NCBI GenBank assembly: GCA_035307785.1
Contig: DATGHS010000174.1
Location: 1-12,000, forward strand
Source of the DNA: DATGHS01 sp035307785
GTDB taxonomy: Bacteria; Planctomycetota; Planctomycetia; Gemmatales; Gemmataceae
Reading direction: 5' to 3'
Length of the DNA: 12,000 nt
Of the stretch, positions 1 through 6,588 are shown in pieces. The notes below the pieces were generated by a model. It worked only from the letters and a program-made list of their open reading frames with translations, had not been told where the DNA came from and did no database searches. Every line of letters starts with the position of its first letter. The stretch's first letter is position 1. The position numbers and the translations under genes are program-made.

Positions 1-573
1 CACATCGGCTAGCTGCTCCAGTTCCCGCCGAGTGTACGTGACTCCGGTCGGGTTACTGGGCGAATTTAGCATCAGCAATTTCGTTCGGGGTGAAATGGCG
101 GCCCGCAGCTGTTGTGGCGTCATTTTGAAGCCAGTATTCGCGACATTGATAATCACCGGCTTCGCGCCGGTCATTTCCACCAGGTCGCTATAGCTCACCC
201 AATACGGCGACGGGATGATTACCTCGTCGCCAGGGCCCACCGTCGCTTCGAGCGTGTTGTGAATCGAATGCTTCGCTCCGTTCGAGATCAGCACCTGGTC
301 CGGCGTGATTTTCAGGCCGTGCGTCTTGTCGTACCATACCGCAACGGCCTTGCGCAGTTCCGGAATGCCGTTGGCCGGTGTGTAATGCGTGTGCCCGGCC
401 TTCATGGCCTGCGTGGCTGCATCGCATATATGCGGTGGCGTCGGGAAGTCGGGTTCGCCGACGCTAAAGTCGCAGATGGTAATGCCAGCCGCGCGCATCT
501 GCCGGGCCTTCGCGGCCGCCGCCAACGTGGCCGACGGTTGCACCGAAGAAGCAAGCTTGGAGATGAGAATCAT
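1..573 (-). CDS. Aspartate-type class I/II aminotransferase, N-terminal part (cut by window edge)
   Basis: This is a PLP-dependent enzyme that would move an amino group between an amino acid (probably aspartate or a related dicarboxylic/aromatic acid) and a 2-oxo acid in the cytosol. The reverse strand is open from the ATG at 573 to base 1, giving 191 residues, roughly the first half of a ~390-400 residue fold-type I enzyme. Visible family blocks are VGEPDFPTP (residues 38-46), HYTPANGIPELR (63-74), ISNGAKHSIHN (96-106), PSPYWVSY (121-128, with the aromatic that stacks on PLP) and NSPSNPTG (170-177, whose Asn contacts the cofactor). The catalytic lysine lies beyond the window. The start fits the usual N-terminus, with QPSATLAAAAKA right after it, but the bases upstream show no clear Shine-Dalgarno. 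The overall pattern is that of subgroup Ib aspartate aminotransferases. Substrate specificity (aspartate, prephenate or other) cannot be settled from this half. It is transcribed divergently from the glycosyltransferase. Confidence 0.93.
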   Translation of the reverse strand, partial: MILISKLASSVQPSATLAAAAKARQMRAAGITICDFSVGEPDFPTPPHICDAATQAMKAGHTHYTPANGIPELRKAVAVWYDKTHGLKITPDQVLISNGAKHSIHNTLEATVGPGDEVIIPSPYWVSYSDLVEMTGAKPVIINVANTGFKMTPQQLRAAISPRTKLLMLNSPSNPTGVTYTRRELEQLADV

Positions 574-592
574 GGGTGTTTAAAGTTTGTTG

Positions 593-640
593 TGACCCGC
601 TAAAGCGGGTCATCTCGCCTTGACCCGCTAAAGCGGGTCA
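593..640. repeat. Two tandem copies of a 20-bp palindrome (TGACCCGCTAAAGCGGGTCA)
   Basis: The same 20-bp palindrome occurs at 593-612 and 621-640, with a period of 28 bp. Each copy has 9-bp perfect arms and a two-base AA centre. The pair sits in the 154-bp spacer between the divergent aminotransferase and glycosyltransferase genes. It therefore lies in both 5' regions and cannot simply be a terminator. It resembles the short dispersed palindromes (REP-like) of planctomycete genomes. A paired operator for a dimeric regulator is the alternative reading. Confidence 0.8.
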
Positions 641-649
641 CTACATACT
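620..649 (+). promoter_or_regulatory. Weak candidate promoter for the glycosyltransferase
   Basis: TTGACC (620-625) resembles a sigma-70 -35 box. An 18-base spacer separates it from CATACT (644-649), a 4/6 match to TATAAT; TACATA at 642-647 is an alternative. The -35 overlaps the start of the second palindrome copy, so structure or protein binding there could affect initiation. The match is modest and the call rests on base pattern alone. Confidence 0.22.
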
Positions 650-727
650 AAAGCCGCTATTTGTCATTGAAGCGATATCTTACCGGTTAGGCCCGTTGTA
701 CGGACAGGGTTCACGCGGAGGATCGCC

Positions 728-2014
728 ATGAAGATCGCTCACTTTGTCCAGCGCTATCCGCCCGCTTTGGGCGGCTCCGAGGCGTACTTCCAGCGCTTGA
801 GCCGATATTTCGCCGACAGCCATTCCGTTGACGTCTGGACCACAACGGCCCTCGACCTCGAAGCTTTCTGGTCGTGCAATGCTCGTGAGCTGGCCCCGGG
901 AACAGAGAATAATCACGGCGTTCAGGTTCGGCGCTTTCCGTTGTCGCGATGGCTGCTACGGCGCTACCTGTTAAAGGCCGCGTCGTTCCTCCCCGAGCGA
1001 ACCTGGCAATGCCTGACGTTGCCCTGTAACCCCATTTCGTTCGGTATGTGGAAAGCGACATCCACCACCGAGCGCTTCGATCTCGTGCATGCCACGGCCT
1101 TGCCGTATGCCTGGCCAATCGTCTGCGCGCGCCGCCTTGCCCGCCGGCAACGGATTCCGTTTCTCTTGACACCATTTCTGCACCTCGGTGATCCGGATAA
1201 TGCTTCCGATCGAACGCGCCGTTCCTATACCAGTCCGGCTTTCGCCTCGCTCCTTCGTTCGGCGGATCGAATCTTCGTGCAGACGCCCAGCGAGCGCGAT
1301 GCTGTGCTGGCGCTAGGTGTTCCGGAAACGCGAATCATCTTGCAAGGTCTGGGGGTCGAGCCGGCCGAATGCACCGGCGGCGATCGGCAGCGCTTCCGCA
1401 AAGACTGGAAGTTAAGTCCGCATGAGGTAGTTTTGGGCCATCTGGCGAACCTCAGTTACGAGAAAGGCACGATTGATTTGCTCCAAGCATCGGCCAAAGC
1501 ATGGGGCAGGGGGGCGCAATTCCGGCTCATCCTTGCCGGGCCGAGCATGCCCAATTTCCGCCGCTTCTTCGCGGATTTCGAATTCAAAGAGCGCGTACAG
1601 CTCACCGGTGTCTTGAGCGATCAGCAGAAGCGCGATTTCTTTGCCGGCATCGATCTCTTCGCGCTGCCGAGCCGGTCGGATTCTTTCGGTCTGGTACTCC
1701 TCGAAGCCTGGGCCAACGGCGTGCCCAACATCGCTTACCGCGCCGGCGGCATCGCCGATGTAATTCAGCACGAACGCGACGGCCTGCTGGTTAAGTGCGG
1801 CGATATCGAGGCGTTGGACGAGGGAATGACGCGGCTCGTGAACGACGCCGATCTTCGCCGCCGGTTCGGCGAATACGGCCGCGAGCGCGTGCAGCGCGAT
1901 TTCCGCTGGGCCGACAAACTCGCGCGGGTGGAGCAAGTCTACGAAGAGGTGAGCGGAAGAAGCCCGCAGCGCCAGCAAGGGAGGTCCCTTGCTGGCGCTG
2001 CGGGCTCGGGATAA
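728..2014 (+). CDS. GT4-like glycosyltransferase (GT-B fold)
   Basis: This is a retaining, nucleotide-sugar-dependent transferase of the kind that builds polysaccharide, LPS or glycoconjugate chains at the inner face of the cytoplasmic membrane. The 428 residues begin with MKIAHFVQRYPPALGGSEAY, the N-terminal loop of GT4 enzymes (GG near residue 15). FDLVHATALP follows (His121), then SADRIFVQTPSERDAV, LANLSYEKGTIDLL (about 240-252) and ILAGP. The donor-site block is LPSRSDSFGLVLLEAWANG (about 313-331). In it the second Glu of the E-x7-E motif is present (Glu326) and the first is replaced by Asp/Ser, a known variation. YRAGGIADVI closes the domain. The start is firm: GGAGGA at 717-722 lies 5 bases before the ATG. 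The last 19 residues are encoded by a perfect inverted repeat and are probably an addition to the native protein. The acceptor and sugar cannot be inferred; no other polysaccharide gene is in the window. Confidence 0.9.
   Translation: MKIAHFVQRYPPALGGSEAYFQRLSRYFADSHSVDVWTTTALDLEAFWSCNARELAPGTENNHGVQVRRFPLSRWLLRRYLLKAASFLPERTWQCLTLPCNPISFGMWKATSTTERFDLVHATALPYAWPIVCARRLARRQRIPFLLTPFLHLGDPDNASDRTRRSYTSPAFASLLRSADRIFVQTPSERDAVLALGVPETRIILQGLGVEPAECTGGDRQRFRKDWKLSPHEVVLGHLANLSYEKGTIDLLQASAKAWGRGAQFRLILAGPSMPNFRRFFADFEFKERVQLTGVLSDQQKRDFFAGIDLFALPSRSDSFGLVLLEAWANGVPNIAYRAGGIADVIQHERDGLLVKCGDIEALDEGMTRLVNDADLRRRFGEYGRERVQRDFRWADKLARVEQVYEEVSGRSPQRQQGRSLAGAAGSG
1961..2006. repeat. Perfect 22-bp inverted repeat with 2-base loop, inside the 3' end of the glycosyltransferase gene
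   Basis: Bases 1961-1982 are the exact reverse complement of 1985-2006, leaving GG as the loop. The arms start AGCCCGCAGCGCCAGC. The repeat is read in frame as SPQRQQGRSLAGAAG, and the gene then stops at TAA 2012-2014. Being palindromic, it yields nearly the same peptide on the reverse strand. No T-run follows (ATAATACAAATACG), so it is not a textbook Rho-independent terminator, though the transcript would form a very stable hairpin. It looks like a dispersed planctomycete palindromic repeat that inserted at the gene end. Confidence 0.92.
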
Positions 2015-2064
2015 TACAAATACGCGCTAGATTCTCGTCGCCGATGGTTCGCGGAGATATGTCC

Positions 2065-2781
2065 ATGAATTACATGCGCGGCTTCCAGTTCATTCGAGAT
2101 CGCGAGAAGTGGTTGACCAATGTCCTGCTGGGTGCGGTTTGTCTTCTGATACCGGTGGTCGGTCAAATCGTCTTTGTCGGTTACTTGTTCGACGTTATCG
2201 AGGCTTTGCACAAGGACCCGGAACACAAGAATTACCCCGACTTCGATTTCGGGCGATTCTCGGATTATCTGGGCCGCGGCATCTGGCCGTGGCTGGCGGA
2301 GTTTCTCTTTGGACTGATCATTGCGATTCCGCTGATGATTATCTTTATGGTAATCATGGTTGGAGCAATGGCCCTCTCGAAAGGAGAGCCCTGGGGCATT
2401 CTGATCGCCTACGCATTCCTATTCCTTGTAGGCGTCCCACTTTCGATATTCCTGGGTGTTGTAGTCTGGGGACCGGAATTCCAAGCCGGTATGACTCGCC
2501 AATTTCAATTGGGACCCATGATTGACTTTGGCAAACGGTTCTTTCGGTTAATGAAGAAAGAAATGTTCGTGTCGGCGCTCGTCCTGGTTGGGGCTACCTT
2601 CGTCGCCATGATCTTAGTCGTAGTAACGTGCTACGTGGCTGCATTCTTCGTCGGCCCCGTATTCATGTATGCCAAACACCACTGGCTCTTCCAAATGTAC
2701 GAACTCTACCTCCAGCGCGGCGGCACGCCAATCACCTCGTCGGAACCCGCCCCGACCGCGCCGACAGCGGAACCCGGCTAA
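2065..2781 (+). CDS. DUF4013 family integral membrane protein
   Basis: A 238-residue multi-span membrane protein of unknown biochemical role, matching the DUF4013 family by its opening pattern. A short cytosolic helix with a basic-aromatic pair (RDREKW, 11-16) leads into a segment with LLIPVVGQIVFVGYL (about 27-41), followed by an acidic loop NYPDFDFGRFSDYLGRG (56-72). Further hydrophobic spans lie at about 76-103, 111-136 and 168-200. The tail is Pro/Ala/Thr-rich and polar. Three in-frame ATGs compete: 2044, 2059 and 2065. GGAG at 2053-2056 is 8 bases from 2065 but only 2 from 2059, so 2065 was chosen; 2059 would add two residues. It follows the glycosyltransferase by 50 bp on the same strand and could be co-transcribed, with the long hairpin between them. 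Family assignment is from recalled pattern; the function is unknown. Confidence 0.8.
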   Translation: MNYMRGFQFIRDREKWLTNVLLGAVCLLIPVVGQIVFVGYLFDVIEALHKDPEHKNYPDFDFGRFSDYLGRGIWPWLAEFLFGLIIAIPLMIIFMVIMVGAMALSKGEPWGILIAYAFLFLVGVPLSIFLGVVVWGPEFQAGMTRQFQLGPMIDFGKRFFRLMKKEMFVSALVLVGATFVAMILVVVTCYVAAFFVGPVFMYAKHHWLFQMYELYLQRGGTPITSSEPAPTAPTAEPG

Positions 2782-2782
2782 C

Positions 2783-2935
2783 GTGACAAGGTGACAAGGT
2801 CACAAGGTCACAAGGTGACTTGACAGGTACAAACTGAACGCGGCGAGGCGTCCCTCACCTTGTCACCCCCTCACCCGCGCCCCTCGCCTTGTCACCCCCT
2901 CACCCCCTCACCTTGTCACCCAGTCAACTTGTCAT
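2783..2935. repeat. Octamer tandem repeats (GTGACAAG type) forming a large imperfect inverted repeat
   Basis: The left half is five consecutive octamers: GTGACAAG at 2783 and 2791, GTCACAAG at 2799 and 2807, and GTGACTTG at 2815. The right half (about 2850-2935) carries the complementary sense, with TCACCTTGTCAC at 2855-2866 and 2908-2919, a GCCTTGTCAC variant at about 2886-2895, and CACCCCCT-type spacers between. The 12-base GTGACAAGGTGA at 2783 pairs exactly with either TCACCTTGTCAC copy, so several alternative hairpins are possible. It starts one base after the DUF4013 stop codon. GTGAC/GTCAC within the octamers are reverse complements, so single units are also semi-palindromic. Function unknown; a slippage-prone or mobile intergenic repeat is likely. 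Confidence 0.85.
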
Positions 2936-2947
2936 ATGCTGCCCGCC

Positions 2948-2975
2948 TTGATTTTTCTGGCGCGCAGATTAGAAT
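2948..2975 (+). promoter_or_regulatory. clpC: Candidate sigma-70-like promoter for clpC
   Basis: TTGATT (2948-2953) and TAGAAT (2970-2975) match the -35 (4/6) and -10 (5/6) consensus with a 16-base spacer. It is the best promoter-like pair I found upstream of clpC. If used, transcription would start near 2982, leaving a leader of about 265 bases. No CtsR-like direct heptad repeat or CIRCE inverted repeat was seen near it. Confidence 0.4.
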
Positions 2976-3246
2976 TCTTCCGAACCCGATAAACGACCTC
3001 ACGATTGGACCTCTCCGTGTCCGCTCCCTCGCATGGAAATGGCGAGGGCAAAAGCGTAAGATGGAGTTGGGGAGATGTTCTCCCACCGGGCCTGCGGACC
3101 GAGCCTTCCGTGGACGGCAGCTTAAAGACGCGAAGCAACGACGTTAGACATTCGGCTTGGGAGTTGGGGCGCTCAACCCGCCATGTAGGTCAGGCTTTCC
3201 AGCCTGACGTTCGGGATCGGCCCATGTCGAAGAGGAGATGGCAGGC
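2976..3246 (+). other. Long untranslated leader region upstream of clpC with small hairpins
   Basis: No convincing gene lies here. Small stems are visible: CCCTCGC/GCGAGGG (3026-3032 with 3042-3048) and GGGAGA/TCTCCC (3070-3075 with 3079-3084). The palindrome at 3189-3208 follows, then the clpC ribosome binding site GAGGAG at 3232-3237. Open frames crossing it run through repeat sequence and have no recognisable protein content. The stems could give the clpC messenger a structured leader, but no known riboswitch or thermosensor class is recognised. Confidence 0.4.
3189..3208. repeat. Short dispersed-type palindrome GTCAGGCTTTCCAGCCTGAC
   Basis: The 8-bp arms GTCAGGCT and AGCCTGAC flank a TTCC loop. 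With its surroundings (GTAGGTC before, GTTCGGG after) it is the repeat whose translation gives GQAFQPDV in spurious planctomycete ORFs. It lies 23 bases upstream of the clpC Shine-Dalgarno, so it would sit in the clpC leader. Confidence 0.7.
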
Positions 3247-5769
3247 ATGTATGAACGCTTTACCGATCGCGCCCGCAAGGTGATGCAGCTCGCCAACCAA
3301 GAGGCGCAGCGGTTCAACCACGAGTACATCGGCACCGAGCATATTCTTCTGGGACTCGTCAAGGAAGGCTCCGGCGTGGCCGCAAATGTCCTCAAGAACC
3401 TGGACATCGACTTGCGGAAGATCCGGCTGGAGGTCGAAAAGATCGTCCAGACCGGCACCGGCTCCGAAATGGTGACGATGGGCAAACTGCCCCACACCCC
3501 GCGAGCCAAGAAAGTCATCGAGTACTCCATTGAGGAGGCCCGCAACCTCGGGCACAACTATGTCGGAACGGAACACCTGTTGCTGGGGTTGTTACGGGAA
3601 CAGGAAGGTGTGGCGGCCCAGGTCCTCATGAACTTGGGCTTGAAACTGGAAGACGTTCGAGAAGAGGTACTGAATCTACTGGGGCACAATATGGAAACAG
3701 GCGAAAGCGGCAGCGGCGGCGGTGGTGGCGGCGAACGGACTTCCAAGCAGGGCAAGTCCAAGACCCCGGCGCTCGACAGTTTCGGTCGCGATCTCACCGA
3801 GCTGGCGCGCCAAGGAAAGCTCGACCCAGTCATCGGGCGGGCCACCGAAATTGAACGCGTGATCCAAATCTTGAGCCGGCGGCAGAAGAACAATCCGGTG
3901 CTGCTCGGCGAGGCCGGCGTCGGCAAGACGGCCATTGTGGAAGGGCTGGCCCAGGCCATTGTGGATAGCAATGTGCCGGATCTACTCCGCGATCGGCGCA
4001 TCGTGGTGCTTGACCTCGCCATGATGGTGGCCGGCACCAAGTATCGCGGCCAATTCGAAGAACGCATCAAGGCCGTAATGAACGAAGTCCGCCGGGCCAA
4101 GAACACCATTCTTTTCATTGACGAACTGCACACGCTCGTCGGGGCCGGCGGGGCCGAAGGGGCCATCGACGCCAGTAACGTGCTCAAGCCCGCTCTGGCT
4201 CGCGGCGAAATCCAGTGCATCGGCGCCACGACGCTCGACGAATACCGCAAGTACATCGAAAAGGATGCGGCTCTCGCTCGCCGCTTCCAGGAAATCATCG
4301 TCAATCCGCCTTCGCGCGATGAAACGATCGAGATCTTGAAGGGCTTGCGCGACCGCTATGAAAGCCACCACAAAGTCCAGATTCGCGACAGCGCCCTCAC
4401 TTCGGCGGTGGAGCTTTCCGACCGCTACATCAGTGGCCGCTGCCTGCCCGACAAGGCCATCGACGTGATCGACGAAGCCGGCGCTCGTGTCCGCCTTAAA
4501 GGCATGACCCGCCCGCCGGATTTGAAAGATATTGATGAGCAGATCGAGCGGCTGAACAAGGACAAGGAAGATGCGGTTTCGGAGCAAGATTTCGAAAAGG
4601 CCGCTCACCTTCGCGATCAGGCCGATAAGCTCAAGAAGAAGAAGGAGCAAGTTACCCGCGAATGGCGCGACAAGGCCAAGGAAAACGAAGGCGTGGTGGA
4701 TGACGAAGTGATCGCCGAAGTTGTCAGCAAGATGACCGGCGTGCCGCTGCGGAAGGTCGGCGAGGATGAGACCAAGCGGCTACTCAAGATGGAGGACGAA
4801 CTCCACACGACCGTGGTCAGCCAGCATGAAGCCATCGTGGCCATCGCCAAGGCGGTGCGCAAGAGCCGCGCCGGCTTGAAGGATCCGAAGCGGCCCATCG
4901 GCAGCTTCATTTTTGCCGGCCCAACGGGCGTGGGCAAAACGCTGCTCGCCAAGCGCTTGGCGCAGTTCATGTTTGGCGACGAAAATAATCTTGTACAGCT
5001 CGACATGTCGGAGTACATGGAAAAGCACAACGTGAGCCGGCTGGTTGGCGCGCCGCCGGGCTACATCGGCTACGAAGAGGGCGGCCAGCTCACTGAGAAG
5101 ATTCGCCGCAAGCCGTACAGCGTGGTGTTGCTCGACGAAATCGAAAAGGCGCACCCCGATGTCTGGAACATCCTGCTCCAAATTATGGAAGAAGGCCGCC
5201 TAACCGACAACGTGGGTCGCGTGATCGATTTCAAGAATACGATCTTGATCATGACCACCAACATCGGCGCCGAACAGATCGTGGGTCGCGATCCGATTGG
5301 TTTCAGCAAGAAGGATTCGCATACGACGTACGAGAAGATGAAGGCCACGCTCAAGCAGGAAATGGAGCGCAACTTCCGGCCTGAGTTCCTCAACCGCGTG
5401 GACGACATCATAGTCTTCCGCAGCCTGACCAAGGAAGACATGCGGGCGATTATCGACATTGAACTGGCCAAGGTCATGAAGCGCTTAAAGGAAAAGAACC
5501 TCGTTTTGGTCATGACCGACGAAGCCAAGGACTTGTTGGTGGAGAAGGGAACGAACACCGAATTCGGAGCTCGCCCGCTCCGCCGGTCGATCGAGCACCT
5601 GCTCGAGGATCCGCTGGCCGAGCAACTGCTGCACGGCGGCTTCGAAGGCAAGGACACCATTACCGTGAAGGTCAGCGACCGCGAGGGTGAGAAGGTCCTA
5701 ACCTTCGAAGCCACGAGCACCAAGCCGCCGGAGCCGGAGCCCGTGGGCACTGCACCTGCGCAGGCGTGA
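3247..5769 (+). CDS. clpC: ATP-dependent Clp protease ATP-binding subunit ClpC
   Basis: A hexameric AAA+ unfoldase that threads damaged or tagged proteins into ClpP in the cytosol. The 840 residues are full length for ClpC. In order they show two Clp-N repeats (about 1-148), a glycine-rich linker (about 155-163), and D1 with Walker A GEAGVGKT (221-228), Walker B ILFIDE (288-293) and ALARRF with the arginine finger (about 342-347). A coiled middle region follows with a UVR-type stretch EQDFEKAAHLRDQADKL (446-462). D2 has Walker A GPTGVGKT (558-565) and Walker B VVLLDE (626-631). IGF (684-686) is the tripeptide that docks on ClpP, and a ClpB-D2-small domain and a Pro/Glu-rich tail close the protein. 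The M domain plus IGF identify ClpC over ClpA or ClpB. ATG at 3247 is chosen because GAGGAG (3232-3237) is 9 bases upstream and the family begins MYERFTDRA. An ATG at 3238 abuts the binding site and would add MAG. clpP and mcsAB are not in the window. Confidence 0.97.
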   Translation: MYERFTDRARKVMQLANQEAQRFNHEYIGTEHILLGLVKEGSGVAANVLKNLDIDLRKIRLEVEKIVQTGTGSEMVTMGKLPHTPRAKKVIEYSIEEARNLGHNYVGTEHLLLGLLREQEGVAAQVLMNLGLKLEDVREEVLNLLGHNMETGESGSGGGGGGERTSKQGKSKTPALDSFGRDLTELARQGKLDPVIGRATEIERVIQILSRRQKNNPVLLGEAGVGKTAIVEGLAQAIVDSNVPDLLRDRRIVVLDLAMMVAGTKYRGQFEERIKAVMNEVRRAKNTILFIDELHTLVGAGGAEGAIDASNVLKPALARGEIQCIGATTLDEYRKYIEKDAALARRFQEIIVNPPSRDETIEILKGLRDRYESHHKVQIRDSALTSAVELSDRYISGRCLPDKAIDVIDEAGARVRLKGMTRPPDLKDIDEQIERLNKDKEDAVSEQDFEKAAHLRDQADKLKKKKEQVTREWRDKAKENEGVVDDEVIAEVVSKMTGVPLRKVGEDETKRLLKMEDELHTTVVSQHEAIVAIAKAVRKSRAGLKDPKRPIGSFIFAGPTGVGKTLLAKRLAQFMFGDENNLVQLDMSEYMEKHNVSRLVGAPPGYIGYEEGGQLTEKIRRKPYSVVLLDEIEKAHPDVWNILLQIMEEGRLTDNVGRVIDFKNTILIMTTNIGAEQIVGRDPIGFSKKDSHTTYEKMKATLKQEMERNFRPEFLNRVDDIIVFRSLTKEDMRAIIDIELAKVMKRLKEKNLVLVMTDEAKDLLVEKGTNTEFGARPLRRSIEHLLEDPLAEQLLHGGFEGKDTITVKVSDREGEKVLTFEATSTKPPEPEPVGTAPAQA

Positions 5770-5790
5770 TGATTCAATTCACGGCGAAAT

Positions 5791-5842
5791 GAGCCGGAAG
5801 CGTAAGCGACGGAGAGCAATCCGTTGCTTACGCTTCCGGCTC
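5791..5842. repeat. Long hairpin repeat between clpC and rpe
   Basis: Bases 5791-5813 pair with 5820-5842 over 23 bp with a single G-U pair (5808/5825) and a 6-base loop. The arm begins GAGCCGGAAGCGTAAGC. It fills half of the 106-bp clpC-rpe spacer and ends 23 bases before the rpe binding site. A T-run is absent, so an intrinsic terminator is not indicated. I recall the same GCCGGAAGCGTAAGC motif as a common dispersed planctomycete repeat. Confidence 0.9.
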
Positions 5843-5875
5843 GTTCCAGATTGGCCGCTCATTTCGAGGTCCACC

Positions 5876-6538
5876 ATGATCGCCATTGCCCCATCGATTC
5901 TCTCCGCGGATTTCGCGAAGCTTGGCAATCAGGTCCTCGAATGCGAGAAAGCCGGGGCCAATCGAATTCACGTCGATGTCATGGACGGCCATTTCGTGCC
6001 GAACTTGAGCATGGGCCCAGAAGTGGTGAAAGCTTTGCGGCCGGTGACGAAAATGCCGCTGGAAGTGCATTTAATGATTGAAGACCCGGTTCGGTACTCC
6101 GGGCCGTTTCTAAAGGCGGGGGCCAACACCATCATCGCCCACTGCGAGGTGCTAAGCGACCCGCGGCCCTGGATTCGGCAGGTTCACGATCAAGGCGCGA
6201 AGGCCGGCATCGCGGTAAAGCCAAATACGCCGATCGAAATTGTTGAACCGTATCTGGCGGAACTGGATCTGCTCCTGTGCATGACGGTCGAACCCGGCTT
6301 CGGTGGCCAGGCCTTCTTGCCGGAAAGCCCCGAGCGCATCCGCCGCATGCGGGCCATGCTGCGAGCCGTGAACCCGAAATGTGACCTGGAGGTGGACGGC
6401 GGCATCGAGCAAGAAACGGCACGCATCGCGGTAGAGTCGGGCGCGAATGTATTAGTGGCTGGCACGTCGGTATTTCATTCGCCGCTCGGTGCCAACAGGG
6501 CGATTCAGGCATTTCGCAAAGAATTTGCGAATTCGTAG
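5876..6538 (+). CDS. rpe: Ribulose-phosphate 3-epimerase
   Basis: It interconverts D-ribulose 5-phosphate and D-xylulose 5-phosphate in the cytosolic pentose phosphate pathway (and in pentose regeneration where a Calvin cycle exists). The 220 residues match the usual length of this TIM-barrel enzyme. The signature blocks are all present: APSILSADFAKLG (5-17), HVDVMDGHFVPNLSMGP (32-48), LEVHLMI (62-68), CMTVEPGFGGQAF (135-147), LEVDGGI (171-177) and VAGTSVF (194-200). The metal ligands are His32, Asp34, His65 and Asp174, with Asp34 and Asp174 also the acid/base pair. GAGGT (5866-5870) 5 bases before ATG 5876 fixes the start. An upstream in-frame ATG at 5789 would translate the hairpin and is rejected. 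It may be read through from clpC, 106 bp upstream. Confidence 0.97.
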   Translation: MIAIAPSILSADFAKLGNQVLECEKAGANRIHVDVMDGHFVPNLSMGPEVVKALRPVTKMPLEVHLMIEDPVRYSGPFLKAGANTIIAHCEVLSDPRPWIRQVHDQGAKAGIAVKPNTPIEIVEPYLAELDLLLCMTVEPGFGGQAFLPESPERIRRMRAMLRAVNPKCDLEVDGGIEQETARIAVESGANVLVAGTSVFHSPLGANRAIQAFRKEFANS

Positions 6539-6588
6539 ACGACGCTGCTGACGTCGATGCTCCATCAGACGGCGCTGCCAGCGTCGTC
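6538..6588. repeat. Imperfect palindrome starting in the rpe stop codon
   Basis: GACGACGCTG (6538-6547) pairs exactly with CAGCGTCGTC (6579-6588), and the intervening bases continue on the same axis with mismatches and G-U pairs (for example 6552-6556 with 6570-6574). The first base of the arm is the last base of the TAG stop of rpe. The motif GGCGCTGCCAGCGTCGTC is like another dispersed planctomycete repeat family. No T-run follows, but it could protect the rpe mRNA 3' end. Confidence 0.65.

Noticed and set aside
1961..2040. Intrinsic (Rho-independent) terminator at the glycosyltransferase end
   Set aside because: The stem is strong but lies before the stop codon and is followed by ATAATACAAATACG with no T-run, so it was listed as a repeat instead.
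1795..2064. N-terminal extension of the DUF4013 protein back into the glycosyltransferase gene
   Set aside because: It would give an Arg-rich non-membrane leader overlapping a well-supported gene; the GGAG before ATG 2065 explains the start better.
2783..2935. CRISPR array
   Set aside because: The units are 8 bp, directly abutting, without spacers, and change orientation half-way. No cas gene is present.
2860..3147. 95-residue open frame beginning MSPPHPRPSPCHPLTPSPCHP
   Set aside because: Its Pro/His/Ser-rich start is translation of the CACC-rich repeat block and the rest has no recognisable content.
3005..3283. Small open frame across the clpC leader containing GQAFQPDV
   Set aside because: The peptide is just translation of the dispersed palindrome at 3189-3208, and the frame overlaps the clpC start. 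No ribosome binding site supports it.
5070..5819. Long antisense open frames over clpC (for example 5070-5819, 3558-4304, 3982-4650)
   Set aside because: They mirror a strongly conserved clpC reading frame, are low-complexity Ser/Arg-rich or lack any domain, and have no start signals. Long antisense frames are expected in GC-rich coding DNA.
5789..5875. Upstream start for rpe at 5789
   Set aside because: It would translate the hairpin repeat into an RKRKRRR-type leader that no epimerase has; GAGGT sits correctly before ATG 5876.
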